Source of the DNA: Iris pallida
Lineage: Eukaryota; Streptophyta; Magnoliopsida; Asparagales; Iridaceae
DNA: 64,000 bases
Assembly: GCA_029216955.1 (NCBI GenBank)
Contig: JANAVB010004031.1
Location: 186,001 to 250,000 of the forward strand
Direction: 5' to 3'
This document shows, piece by piece, positions 33,406 through 44,296 of the stretch. The first letter of the stretch is position 1. Each line of letters starts with the position of its first letter. The notes under the pieces are model-generated. The model searched no databases and had not been told where the DNA came from. It was given only the letters and a program-made list of their open reading frames with translations. Both the position numbers and the translations under genes were made by a program.

Positions 33406-34394
33406 CAATGAAGCTGAAGCAAGTCCATCCTCCAATGATGGTCCCCTGATTATCCGAGTCAAAGGACGTACTACTCCAAAAAGTACTCTGAAGCCTCTCA
33501 CAATTTAAGTGAAAAAGAAGAACCCTGACAAAGTCAAATCATTGACCATCACTCTCAGTAAGACACCCCGGGAGGAACCTGCTGATGCCCGTCCTCCCAA
33601 TCCTAAAGAATTACCCTACGTGGTGAACTCGGCCAAGACTGTGGCTCCTCTTCCAGATAATAATCCTCTCAATGAGTATATTAATACTCATAATAATATA
33701 CCTTCAGCGGATGATGTTATCCCTGAAGAAGAACTTGCATATTTTCTTTGTAAAGGTTTATCTTTGAATTATTTCGATGTATATCAATCTGTAAACCACT
33801 ACATGGATACGATATATGCCCTAAAAAATGACATAGGACCACACCTCTGCATGTCGGTCACGACGCCTCACCTGCGGGAAAAAGTTTACCCAGAAGATAT
33901 CCTCTACTTCATCGTTCCAGCCAGAAAGAAGGATGAAGAACTAATCATCTTCGGTCGTATAATTGGCGAGAGAAAGTTCGTCCCAGACTCTACTTCTCCC
34001 AAGTACAACACAGAAGCTGACTACGACTCTGGAAAATGCAACTTTTTCGGTATAGTTGGCAGGCCAAGAACATCATCCAGAACATGGGATATGACATCAA
34101 AAGCGACAAAGGACTAAATTACGGCCGAGGACGACGGTTGCCATACGACACTTTGCTCCTCCATGCAAACCCGAGAACTACTATCAACGAAGCGGTGTTG
34201 GTTTGGGCTATGTTACTCCTCCAACAACTTCCAAAAGATCAGATGATGAAGCAGATCATTGTTCTCATTCTTTTGATTCCTCCCTCTGGGACTCAGACTC
34301 CAGCGTCGGCGACATGTTCAAAGCAACTCTGTCCGTCAACATGGTTTCCGCCGACCAAATTATAGACGATGTCCAATCAATTGAGCTTGAATAA
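33406..34394 (+). pseudogene. Element B, protease-RT linker with G-patch-like segment
   Basis: An acidic and Pro-rich linker (33406-34117, with a frame change from the protease) contains LNEYINTHNNIPSADDVIPE and an AYFLCKGLSLNYFDVY block. It is followed, in another frame, by AKNIIQNMGYDIKSDKG and GRGRRLP at about 34062-34140. The second part resembles the G-patch of Tat elements and matches element A's segment at 449-922. Function in transposition is not known. Confidence 0.6.
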
Positions 34395-34439
34395 TGGGCT
34401 CAAAAGATGGATACTAGGTGGAGCTGCGCTTCGAACAAT

Positions 34440-35744
34440 AAAAACTACCTACCGAACACGAAGTCATCCAAGTCAATCTAGAAGATGAAGCATCTTTCAA
34501 ACCAATCTTCATCAGCAAAAGTCTTTCTGGCGATGAACGCCAATCTCTTGTACAGCTTATAAGAGAATACATCGACGTCTTCGCATGGAGCTATGAAGAC
34601 ATGCCAGGCTTGGACCCTAAAGTCGCCATGCACTGCCTGAACATTTCGTCTAAAGCTAAGCCTGTGAAGCAGCAACAACGATGATTACGACCAGACATCA
34701 TAGAAGCCATCGAGAATAAAGTCAAGAAGCTCATTGCCAGTGGATTCATCCGCGAGGAATAGTACCCAGACTGGGTTGCCAACATCGTTCCAGTCATAAA
34801 AAAGAACGGTAAAGTTCGAGTCTGTATCGACTACCGTAATTTGAACTCTGCATGCCCGAAGGACGAGTTCCCTTTACCGATCACCGACGTAATGATTGAC
34901 AATACTTGCGGCTTCGAGCGGATCTCCTTCATGGATGGGTTCTCAGGCTACAACCAGATCAAGATGTTCTCCGATGACGAGAAGCACACATCTTTTCGAA
35001 CACCGTTGGGGGTATACTGCTATATGGTGATGCCTTTCGGATTAAAGAATACAGGGGCGACATACTAGCGAGCCATGAACACAATTTTTCACGATTATTT
35101 GCGCAAAACTGTGGAGTGCTACGTAGACGATATTGCAGTCAAAAGTCGTCTCAAGGACAACTACCTCCAAGACTTCAGAACGGTGTTCGAGCTAATACGT
35201 GCACACCAACTGAAGATGAATCCAACCAAGTCTTTTCTGGGAGTCTCCAGCGACAAGTTCCTTAGTTTCGTCATCACTTCAAAGGGTATACATCTGGACC
35301 CGGAGAAAGTGAAGGATATCCTCGACATGCATCCTCCAAGAAACCTTAAAGAGTTACACGGACTACAAGAAAGGCTAGCCTACATCAGACGATTCATTTC
35401 TAACCTCTCTGGAAGGTGTCAACCATTCATCCAGCTCATGAAGAAAGGCGTATCTTTCGTCTGGACTGAACAATGTCAACACGTATTCGACGACATCAAG
35501 GCGTACCTTACAAGCCCTACAATATTGGTAGCTCCAATAATGGGGAAGCCCTTATTACTATATGTCCGTGCTATGAACTATTCTCTTGGTGCCCTTATTA
35601 CCTATTGGCTCAGAAGAACGAAGGCGGACATGAAAGGCAATCTACTACCTCAGCCGCACAATGGTGGGTGTCGAGCACAGATACACACCGGTAGAGAAAG
35701 AATATCTTGCATAAGTATTTGCCATCCAGAAGACACGCCGCTAT
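34440..35744 (+). pseudogene. Element B, reverse transcriptase and first RNase H
   Basis: The domain opens with the pre-RT block LIREYIDVFAWSYEDMPGLD. Then come KNGKVRVCIDYRNLN, FMDGFSGYNQIKM (first catalytic Asp), MPFGLKNTGATY and ECYVDDIAVKS (YVDD box near 35120). A connection region leads to the start of the Gypsy RNase H (FVWTEQCQHVFDDIKAYL). In-frame stops include TGA near 34682, TAG near 34760 and TAG at 35066, where relatives have Gln. The frame shifts again near 35600-35770. Confidence 0.92.
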
Positions 35745-36500
35745 GTGTCTGGGCAGACTATCCATATTATATCTAAAGTCAACCCTCTCAGAATACTCAT
35801 GACAAAACCGAGCTCTCTCAATTCCCGTTTAGCTACATGGGCAATGCTGTTGACTCCATACGATATGATCTTCGTTCCTCAGAAGGCAGTAAAAGGCCAA
35901 GCATTAGCTGATTTCCTAGCAGCTCATCCGGTGCCAGAATTGTCCAAACTCTATAACGAAATCCCCGATGAAGTGGTGGAATCTAACACTGCAACCGAAG
36001 AAATCCCCATTTGGCGAATGTTCTTTGACGGCGCATCAAGAACAGAACCTAATAGAAATATCGTGGCTGGAGTAGGTGTCATGCTCGTATCACCTGATCA
36101 TCTGGATATACACCGTGCATATTCTCTCGTGGAACCATGCACCAACAACGTGGCCGAATATAATGTTCTATTAATCGGCCTACAACTGGCAAAGCAACTG
36201 GGAGTTGACTATCTAGAAGCTTACGACGATTCCAAGCTAATAGTTAGTCAGGTCCGAGGTGATTATGAAGTTCACCACGAAGATCTCATCCCCTACCACA
36301 GAGCAACAATCGAGCTGGCGTTGACTTTCGATGGATTCTTCATCGAATACGTGCCTCGACTACAGAATATAGAAGCAGATGCTCTAGCCGGTCTCACTGC
36401 TTCCTTGACCGTTCCAACCAATACTCAGCAGTCGATCACAGTGTCTGGTCGAGAACTATTCTATGTGAAAGATGCCTTGCATATTCATCACAGTTACACA
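35745..36500 (+). pseudogene. Element B, second (archaeal-type) RNase H
   Basis: One open frame carries PIWRMFFDGASRTEPNRNIV (first catalytic Asp), then CTNNVAEYNVLLIGLQLAKQ (Glu), YLEAYDDSKLIVSQVRGDY (Asp) and RLQNIEADALAGL (final Asp). This spacing is that of the aRNH module acquired by the Tat clade, located between the Gypsy RNase H and integrase. It is one of the best preserved parts of the element. Confidence 0.9.
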
Positions 36501-36559
36501 ACGGAAACAAGCGTCGATGCTAAAGATTGGAGATTTCCCTTCATAGACTATGCCATCTA

Positions 36560-37755
36560 TGGAATCCTCCCCGAGGACCCGAAGGAAGCAGTATCCATCC
36601 AAAGGCGATCCCTCAGATTTTACTATGACACAGCTACCAACATGCTGTACCGACGCTCTTATGACGGGCTACTGTTACGATGCTCCGGAAGGCTCACGAT
36701 GGAGTTTGTGGTGCACATCAACCAGGCCCTAAATTATAAGATTGCCTCAAACGAATGGGTTATTACTAGCCCACAATGATAGCAGATGTTGTTGAATATA
36801 CAAAGAAGTGTAGAGCTTGCCAGTTCCACGCCGATTTCATTCATCAACCTTCGGAGTTTCTACACCCGACGGCAGCATCTTGGCCGTTTGAAGCCTGAGG
36901 CATGGACGTCATAGGACCAATCAGCCCGCCATCCTCCAAAGGACATTGGTTCATCCTAGCTATAACCGATTACTTCTCCAAATGGGCGGAAGCTATACTG
37001 CTCACCGAAGTAAAGACCTCAAACGTGACAGTTTCATCAAACATCACATCATCTACCGCTTCAGCCTACCTCGTAGGATCATACATGATAATGGTCCACA
37101 GTTCGCAAGCCATGCATTCTATCGATTCGGTGATAAGAATCGAATCCAGAACATAGCCTCTACTGCCTACAATCTAGCGGCTAACGGGCTAGCAGAAGCC
37201 TTCAACAAAACCATCATAAAACTTCTCAAGAAGTTCGTGCCTTCAAACAAGCGCGATTGAAATGAGAAGCTCGGTTAATGTCTATGGGCCTATCGTGCAA
37301 CGGCCCGGACACCAACAGGCAGTATGCCATTCTCTCTGGTTTATAGCAGCGAAGCAGTTCTTCCCTTAGAGATCTAGATACCTTCTCTTCGAGTAGCACT
37401 AGCTAGCGAGCTGACTACCAAAGAAAGCTACCGTCTGCGACTCCAGGAGCTCGAAGCGTTAGACAAAAAATGCTTGTTAGCTCAGCAGCGCATTGAGCTA
37501 TACCAAGCACGTCTTTCCAGAGCCTTCAATAAAAAAGTGAAGAAAAGGATCTTCCAAGTCGGCGATCTGGTCTTAGCAGTGAGAAGACCGATGGTCATGA
37601 CGCACAAAACAAAAGGAAAATTCCATTCAAAATGGGAAGGTCATTTCATCATAGAATCAGTATATTCTAACAGTGCGTACCGGCTAACCAAACCTGATGG
37701 TGACTTACTCATGATGCCTATCAACGGCAAGTTCCTGAAGAAATACTATATGTAA
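36560..37755 (+). pseudogene. Element B, integrase
   Basis: Pieces in changing frames give the N-terminal zinc-binding domain (HDGVCGAHQPG and CRACQFH near 36697-36835). The DDE core follows, with MDVIGPISP (first Asp), IIHDNGPQFASHAF (second Asp) and NGLAEAFNKTI (Glu), and a C-terminal DNA-binding tail (VGDLVLAVRR...GKFHSKWEGHF) ending KKYYM at 37755. Stops and frameshifts occur near 36895, 36990 and 37258-37370. Integrase would insert the DNA copy into the genome. Confidence 0.9.
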
Positions 37756-38010
37756 CCTCTATAGAAGCATGTAATTTTAGGACCAAAAATCTTATGTGCC
37801 TAACATTTCATGCGCCAGGAAGCTCAGATGAAGTACTTGGCACAGCAAACAACAAAAGCATATACATTAAAAAAAAAGATTTTTATTTTGTATAAAAGTA
37901 TATTACATGTCTAAAAAAGGGCTATACAAAGAAGACTTTCTACAAAGAAAAGACCCTAAGTCTACTGCTAGGCGCAGCAACCGCCATGCGCTCTCAGTTT
38001 GGCACATCAC

Positions 38011-38185
38011 TTCAGCGTCTCAGCCAGGTGCATCCCTTCAGCAGCTCAGTCATGTGCATCCTCAGTTATGTGCATCTCTTCAGCAGCTCAGTTATATGCC
38101 GCCCTTCAGTATCTCAGTCAGACGCATCTCTTCGGCATCTCAGTCAGGCGCATCTCTTCAAGAGCCTCAGTTATGTGCATCATAA
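38011..38185. repeat. 26-bp tandem repeat, ~6.5 copies, 3' UTR of element B
   Basis: Units of the form TTCAGCATCTCAGTCAGGCG plus CATCTC recur from 38011. The inverse of the unit contains ATGCGCC, the motif iterated elsewhere in B and C. Tandem repeats between pol and the 3' LTR are common in the Tat clade. Confidence 0.9.
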
Positions 38186-38341
38186 AGTCTCAGCATATGC
38201 GCCACTTCGACCCGATCAAATGCTTCGACTAATAAAGCATTTATTGAGAAGAACGAGGGTAGGCAATCAACCCCCTAGCTGGAGGAAGAGCTCTCCAAAG
38301 GAAGAGGAGAGCACCGCAATCCCTGCGGCAAAAGGAGGCTT

Positions 38342-38602
38342 TCAACACAACCAGAATGGGCAACACCCACTCTGGCAGGAGGAGGAGCTCCCCCAAAGCC
38401 CAAGGAAGATGATCGGAGCACCGCAATTTCGATCTGCGGCTCTTCCAGCATAACAGAGACGGGGCTCGAGCATCCCGATCTTTGGATGCAACAGGCACCT
38501 TCCGCCTGTCTCAGAAGCCCTCGACTCCGACTTTTGGATGTAACAGTCGCCTTCAAGTGCATCAATAAAGACATTGCGTCGCATCTTCATCCTCGGGAGC
38601 AT
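38342..38602 (-). CDS. Candidate antisense ORF downstream of pol
   Basis: An 86-codon frame on the minus strand begins MLPRMKMRRNVFIDALEG and includes three early ATG codons and many Cys residues (CYIQKSES, CLLHPKIG). It starts about 80 bp after a good minus-strand TATA box (38694-38681). A polyadenylation word AATAAA lies downstream near 38245-38235 on the same strand. Antisense ORFs between pol and the 3' LTR are known in some Tat elements (for example Grande). No homology of the protein itself is recognised, and two other minus frames overlap, so coding is uncertain. Confidence 0.35.
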   Translation of the reverse strand: MLPRMKMRRNVFIDALEGDCYIQKSESRASETGGRCLLHPKIGMLEPRLCYAGRAADRNCGAPIIFLGLWGSSSSCQSGCCPFWLC

Positions 38603-38680
38603 CTCGTCAACAGAATGTGCTCAAGCAAACAAGTTCATTTTAGGAGGACGTGAGAGAACGAGATGCAAACTCTCTCCTTG

Positions 38681-38694
38681 CCACTATTTATAGG
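38681..38694 (-). promoter_or_regulatory. Antisense TATA box
   Basis: On the minus strand the sequence is CCTATAAATAGTGG, a near-consensus plant TATA box. It drives away from element C and toward the 3' UTR of element B, followed by a short leader and the antisense ORF. Confidence 0.6.
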
Positions 38695-38699
38695 TCGGG

Positions 38700-39966
38700 C
38701 AAATCAAACCCATGTGCCAAGTGGCGGGCTCTCCGAATCCCGTACAATGAATTTGCAGTAATGGTGATGAACCTGACGCTTCGAATTCGGCCAAGTCAAA
38801 AATGGCTGTTTAAAGCACTCGAAGAACGTAACAGTCGGGGCAATAAAGACGTGTCATGCAAATAGATGTGCCGGTCAGACCGTGCATCATAATGACGTGC
38901 CTATCAGCACCAAGCGCCTTATAAGGATGCGCCTATGCGACCTCATGCGCCTAGTGGAACGCAGATCAACGTGCCCACTCAACAGCCCATCATCTGTCAA
39001 AGAACATTAAATGCTGAAGTCTGACAGAGTTGGTAGCATGTCCCCCGAGGACTGAACAGTTGACAGCTTTTTCAGAAGGCGAAGCGTCGCCGACGTCAGC
39101 ATCATCATTGCTTTCCTCCGGCGGTTACAAGCCACATGGCCGCCCAACCATTTCGCATGTGCCTTCGCAGCCATGTGCCTAAATCTCTGCATGCGCCTCA
39201 AAAGCCATGCGCCTCAGACTTTCCTCTGATCCCTAAAGACAGAAGTCAAAGTCACTACTAAAGCCTCGCATGTGCCTCAAAAGCCGTGCGCTCAGACTGG
39301 TTTGTAACTCCTAAAGTTTACAAGCCAAAGTCTCATCATGTGTCCAATCCTAGGCGTATCCTATCAGATCACTCTCTACCAAATCCGAGATCTTCGAGCC
39401 ATAGATCTACCACACGTGTCCTTTGACTTGATTCAGCCTATGAAGGGGTGCTAATCACCCAAGATCTCAGCAACTGAAAGATCCTATCCATTGCTACGTG
39501 TCAGCTCGGCCACAGCCCACAACGGCAACAGAAAGGGTTCAACTCCTCAATCAGAGCGTATCGTCCATGCGCCTCCATCAGCTATCACCACGTAGCATCT
39601 CCATAAATCAGTGTATCCTACATATGCGCGCATGAGCAGCCAGCCTGCAAAGCTATAAATAGAGGGATCATTTCCTTCTTCCACACACACAGCTACGAAC
39701 CTACATATACACAGAGTGAGGCAGATACAGACACTCAACGTCTTCTTCCTCTCTGCAAGCTCCAGCACCCAGTGCAACTCAGACCTTCAGAGAACCGATA
39801 ACCGTCGTCAGATCGTCAACGGAGTCAATGTATTACCACTCGTTCCATCGGCACAAGGGACCCAGATAAATAAAAGTGTACTCCTAGGACTACATCTAAG
39901 TCCTACATTGTAACACGGTTCTGTTTGTAATTAAAATTTATAATTAAAAGATTTTAATAGCAAACA
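38700..39966 (+). repeat. Element C, 5' LTR (start not resolved)
   Basis: The LTR ends TAATAGCAAACA at 39966, three bases before the primer site. A TATA box GCTATAAATAGAGGG (39654-39660 core) is followed by a leader and AATAAAAGTG (about 39867). U3 contains many ATGCGCC/ATGTGCC words (for example near 38930, 39175-39215, 39265, 39570). The LTR start was not found, so the left limit is only the end of the antisense unit. Confidence 0.6.
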
Positions 39967-39968
39967 AG

Positions 39969-41258
39969 CTGGCGACTCTGCTGGGGAACTCTTTCTCCTC
40001 TACCGAGAAAGCTGTGTCGCGATCCGATGACGTGAAGGTGGGCTCCTCCCACAAGATGCTGGTCGTACGCCTCAATCAACAGGCGTATGAGGAGTTCATC
40101 TCTGAAGGCAGCGCAAGTCCTTCGAAGTGGCTGCCAAAGCCGAAGAAGACTCGCCAAGTCTGGGTGCGCAAGGTCGACGCCTCTGGCACCACCACCAAAG
40201 GAAATGTACCGATGCAGCCTACCCTTCCTGCTGACGTCCTCAACAGCCAAGATGCGTCCACCGGTGCAGCACATCTCTCAAAGAAATGTGCGGCTGACCA
40301 CATTCCCCAGCCATCTCCCTCTCAGACGAGAAAGATGTGTCGACGGAGCAGGGGTGCAGCTAATGCCCTGTGCATCACCTCTGATGCACCACAGATGGTC
40401 TCTGTCTTTAACAGACTCACTCGCTGTCGTGGCGAGGAGAATTTGGACTCTGAGTACTATGCACCCCAGCGGGCTGGTACAAAGATGTCCAAGGCAGCAT
40501 GGGCTATGCGCCTCAAAAGTGCTATGCCGGCAGTAAACCAGAAGCATGTGCTCACAATCATGCACGCTGCTGATGGTAAGTTGTATAAGGTCGACTTGGG
40601 TGCTTCTGCGCCAGAAATGAGTCGACCTTCAAAGTCCTAGTCTCACTTGGGCGCATCTGTTGCGTTCGCAACCAAGTCGAGCAAGGCAAACCCTGTGGTC
40701 TTGAACTTCCGTGCCTCCACTGGTTGTGCGTCTGAGGTTCGTTCAAGTCACTGTAAATGTTGTTCCCCCACTACTGATTTGAGCGCATGTTTTGTGTTGG
40801 ATCAGAGGGCGCAGCATTTACTCGACCACCCCGACGCTTGGCCTTGCCATGCGCCTGATGGGGGTGCGAAGGTGGCACTCTCCTCTAATAATTTGCGTAA
40901 TGTGATCAGTCACAAGCGCCGATCAGGAGAGTCGACTGACAAGCACAATGCGCCCCTCACAGGTCACACCTGTGTTGTAGTCACCATCAACTGTTGTTGC
41001 AAAATAGCAGTCCCACTACCAAGGCAGTCGGTGTTCCAGCGGCTGCAATCGTCAACACCCCTCCGACGTCGCCTCGGGAAGAAGGTGTCAATTGAAGAGG
41101 AACCAGAACTAATGGTTGCTTCATGCAACGTAATATCTAACTCCTCATATCAATCCGAAACGCGACTGGTAATTCCTCGTCCTCATCCAAGAGCCAGTCG
41201 AAGAAAACCAAGACAATTATCCCGTCCTCTGGAGTATTTGAAGGCACTCGGAGGTTAA
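39969..41258 (+). pseudogene. Element C, ORF1
   Basis: One frame runs from the primer site to TAA at 41256-41258 with a single TAG at 40638. It starts LATLLGNSFSSTEKAV, with no ATG before the primer site in this copy; the first in-frame ATG is at about 40053. It then has LVVRLNQQAYEEFISEG and ends with NLRNVISHKRRSGES, VVVTINCCCKIAVPLPRQSV and FQRL. These end motifs are shared with A and B. The 41256 stop is probably a frameshift effect: from about 41200 the next frame matches the ORF1-Gag junction of element B (SSGVFEGTR against SAGVYMGTR). No known domain is seen. Confidence 0.6.
39970..39987 (+). promoter_or_regulatory. Element C, tRNA primer-binding site
   Basis: TGGCGACTCTGCTGGGGA, three bases after the LTR end. 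It is the best preserved of the three Tat-type sites here. The reading frame of ORF1 passes through it as CTG GCG ACT CTG CTG GGG. Confidence 0.88.
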
Positions 41259-43302
41259 AAAAGATCTTGGAGGAAGCTGGGGGTAGTCAAGCCCTTGTCG
41301 ATCCTCCTTCTGAAGGCGTAGACGTCCTCCAGAACATAGCTGGGCGTACCCAAGTCCTCGCTGATCGTCCTCCTGAAGACGAGGACGTCCTCCAGAACAC
41401 AGATGAGGCTAGCCAAGTCCTTCCCGAAGGCGATGATATCCCCCAGGACATAGCTGGGGGTAGCCAAGACGAAGCTCCAGGAGAGGCAACTCCCCTACAG
41501 GAGAGTGAGGCCAAAAATGAAGCCTCAACCGATCCATCCACTTCCAGCCGTATCATGACAGTATACATGACTGGGGGTGATGCCTAGCCAGATGCGCCGC
41601 CAGCAGACCTCGTCCAGCGCATAGATACCTTGGAGGGAGGACTCAAAACCCTCTCTGCCTCCATGCAAACACGGACTCAAGCAGTGTTTGAGATACGGTC
41701 AGCTTTGGCCGGGGCATCGTCTACTGGTCCTGACCCAGGGGCCAATAGAGAATCAAGTGTACCCCTTCAACGGGTATCCTTGGATACAGATCGCCGCGAA
41801 GCACCTCGAACGTCGGAGCCATCAAATGCTCAACTCTAGGCTGTACCTCAATCCACGACTCCCAGTTCTACGAAAGACGTGGTTGAGATGATCAGGGACT
41901 TACGCAAGCGCTTTGAGTCCAAGAACAGACAAGAAGAGTGCCAGAAGATGGGGATCCCACAACCATACTCCCTCGAATAGAACTAGGTGGTTTATCCTCC
42001 TAAATATAAACCACAAACATTGACGCCATACGACGGAAAGGACTCTCTGAGCCGCTATCTGACGTACTTCCAGTCTCAAACGGACATCTCCCGAAGGAAG
42101 ACGCGCTACTCACAAGCATATTTGTCGGGGCACTGAAAGGAGTGGCTTACGACTGGTACTGCAGCCTCCCCGACAACTCCATATCTTCCTTCGACGACTT
42201 GACGCGTCTCTTCCTCGATCGTTTCTACGATGGAGGGAAGGACATGACAATGGCGTCCCTCATAAAGGTGCATTAGAAGGAGAAGGAGACGGTTCGAGCA
42301 TTCATCAAACATTTTCGACAAGAGTGTTTCAGACTGCCCTCGGGCATGCCAGAACATGCACTCCTCTCCTCCTACAGCATGAACATGATTCTTACGATCA
42401 AACTCTGGCTCAACTCCACTCCTCCTTCCGACTGGAGTTCCTTGATCATCGATACCGAAGCAGCTGAAAAAAAGGCATCTAATGCTCGTCTTCTGGGAGT
42501 CAGTTTCCCTGCCTTTGAGGACAAGGGAAAATGGCCTGCAGCCAACAACCCCGGACGAGAGACGAATGGGAAATAGGCATTGACTGTCAATGCCTCCAAA
42601 GGTGCATCAGCACCCACTCAGAAGCCTCCACTTGCACCAAGGCCAAAGGAGGTTTATTCTTTCAACGATGAAGACATCCTGCAACTCTTCGAGATATTGA
42701 AGCAGGGTGACAAGATCAAGTTGCCGGACCCAAAGTGTCCTGACGAGGTTGGAAAAGTGGACCATCCGAGGTACTGTCACTACCATCAGTTTGTCGGACA
42801 TCCAACTAGGGACTACTACGTCCTCAAAAACTATATCCAGCGCATGATCAATGCGGATGTTATCTCCGTCGTCTACGATGAGAAAATGGTCTCGGCCAAC
42901 CTAGTGTCACTCCAATTTGGCAACTTGCCGCCAACCACAACGCAGGATGGCGTCGTCCCCATCCCAAAAGCGACAATCGAGGTGGTTAACTTACCACCTA
43001 CTCGTGACAACGTGAGTGGACTCATCCCACTCACCACATCTCGGGGAGAGATCATATGGGTTCACTCCGATCACGTCTCCAAGGTTACACAATCGGAGGT
43101 ACGCTCTGTCTCCAAAACTAAAGGCAGGAAGATCAAGTCTTGCCACATGGTCTCTTCCTCTGCGGAAGAGGCACTTCCTGTACAGATGCATTCGTATCAG
43201 AATGCCCAACCTGATGAAGCTGCCATTGAGGTGGTGCCTCCTTGCCCCATCCTTGCAGCCCAGGAAGAAGGCCCTTCCAAGCCTCCAGCAGCCAATAAAT
43301 AG
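41200..43302 (+). pseudogene. Element C, Gag
   Basis: The N-terminal part has an acidic repeat region (GRTQVLADRPPEDEDVLQNT and similar units at 41310-41470). The capsid-like core is around 42050-42340 (VAYDWYCSLPD, LFLDRFYDGG), followed by PSDWSSLIIDTEAAEKKA. The knuckle near 42772-42813 reads RYCHYHQFVGHPTRDY, so the last Cys of the CHHC set is Tyr. The linker VVNLPPTRDNVSGLIPLTTS follows. Stops at 41585, 42274, 42574 and 43300 and frame changes are present. Confidence 0.8.
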
Positions 43303-44296
43303 AAGTATGCAGAGGCCCGATACGACAAGCCTTTGTGAAAGAAGAATGCTTCGGGGCTTGCCAAGCCCCACAACTTTGACATACTGGCACAACTTGCCAG
43401 TACTCCCGCCCGTCTATCTCTGTTTGAGCTTTTTCATCTTTCTAAAGACACTCGTGAAGCTCTCTGTGAAGCTCTGAAGGATGCTGAGTCCTTCATCAGT
43501 CAGGTCAAGCAGCCGGAAGATCTCCCGACTACATGTACGCATTGCCATTATATGGATGAGGTTATCCCCAACATAACCTTTACCCAACAAGACATGCTGC
43601 TCAAGCACAACCGACACAACAGGCCGCTGTATTATACAGGGTATATCGGTTCCGTCAAAGTGAAGCGGGTTCAGATCGATCTAGGGTCTTCCTTCAGCAT
43701 CATCCCAAAGACACTGCTCTCAATACTGGAGATCCTAATGTACCGTCTGGCACCTTCCAACACAACCATCAGCGGCTTCAATGCTAGCAAAAGCGAGCTG
43801 CTGGGTAAAATACGGCTAAAGTGTCATATCGGTAACCTCAGAACCGAGGTGACTTGCTATGTCGTGGACGTCGACGTCAACTACAACCTCCTACTGGGTC
43901 GTCTATGGCTGCATGATACATGGTGGTACCATCCACACTCCACCAATGTATGAAATACGTGTCCACCAATGACATCATCCGGACGGAGTTCGCGAACATT
44001 GACCCTTTCAAGGGGGTCGAAGCCTACTTCACTGATTCCACCTTGTACAAGTCGCCCGACGAGGAGGAAGCCAATGATGCTGACGATGAAGCATAAACGA
44101 CAGCAGAGCCAGACATGGAGCCAGAGATGATTCCCGATGCTCCTTTAAAAATTCGACTCAAGGGGAAGTCACCTCAGACGTTGCCTCCCATGAACATCAA
44201 GCTACCTGAAAAAGCACCAACTGCTCTAGGTAGAACACCTACTGAAGCTCCCTTGAAGATACGGCTCAAGGGATAGCCGCATCAAACATCGGCTCC
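43303..44296 (+). pseudogene. Element C, aspartic protease and truncated linker
   Basis: PHNFDILAQLASTPARLSLF leads to NRHNRPLYYTGYIGSVKVKR, the catalytic IDLGSSFSIIPKTLL and GKIRLKCHIGNLRTEVTCYV, NLLLGRLWLHD. A frameshift near 43920 and TAA near 44097 follow. The rest (to 44296) is a Pro/Lys-rich linker with two copies of APLKIRLKG. The next base pairs are LTR G, so the linker is cut off before any G-patch or RT. Confidence 0.82.

Larger units (their letters stand above)
17417..38240 (+). mobile_element. Element B: Tat/Ogre-like Ty3/Gypsy element, split by nested element D
   Basis: The plus-strand order is LTR, primer site, ORF1, [nested D], Gag, protease, G-patch-like linker, RT, RNase H, second archaeal-type RNase H, integrase and a repeat-bearing 3' UTR. 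Two RNases H in tandem are a hallmark of the Tat clade. The order RT-RH-aRH-INT and the TGGCGACTC primer site fit Ogre relatives. Several frameshifts and stops are present. The 3' LTR is not clearly identified: the LTR that follows (ending 39966) belongs to a diverged relative, element C. Confidence 0.9.
39000..44296 (+). mobile_element. Element C: Tat/Ogre-like element, 5' part only
   Basis: LTR, primer site, ORF1, Gag and protease are present in the order of element B but at clearly lower similarity, so C is a relative and not a duplicate of B. The element ends at 44296 where LTR G begins (TGTAACGCC at 44297), and no continuation of C is seen further right. RT and later domains are therefore missing from the window. 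Confidence 0.85.

Noticed and set aside
38011..38185. CRISPR-like array
   Set aside because: The 26-bp units are head to tail without unique spacers; it is an ordinary tandem repeat in a plant element.
38640..39966. The LTR before element C as the 3' LTR of element B
   Set aside because: The LTR ends of B (18143) and C (39966) are only distantly similar, which is not expected for the pair of one element. Some B 3' LTR sequence could still be hidden in 38.2-39.0 kb.
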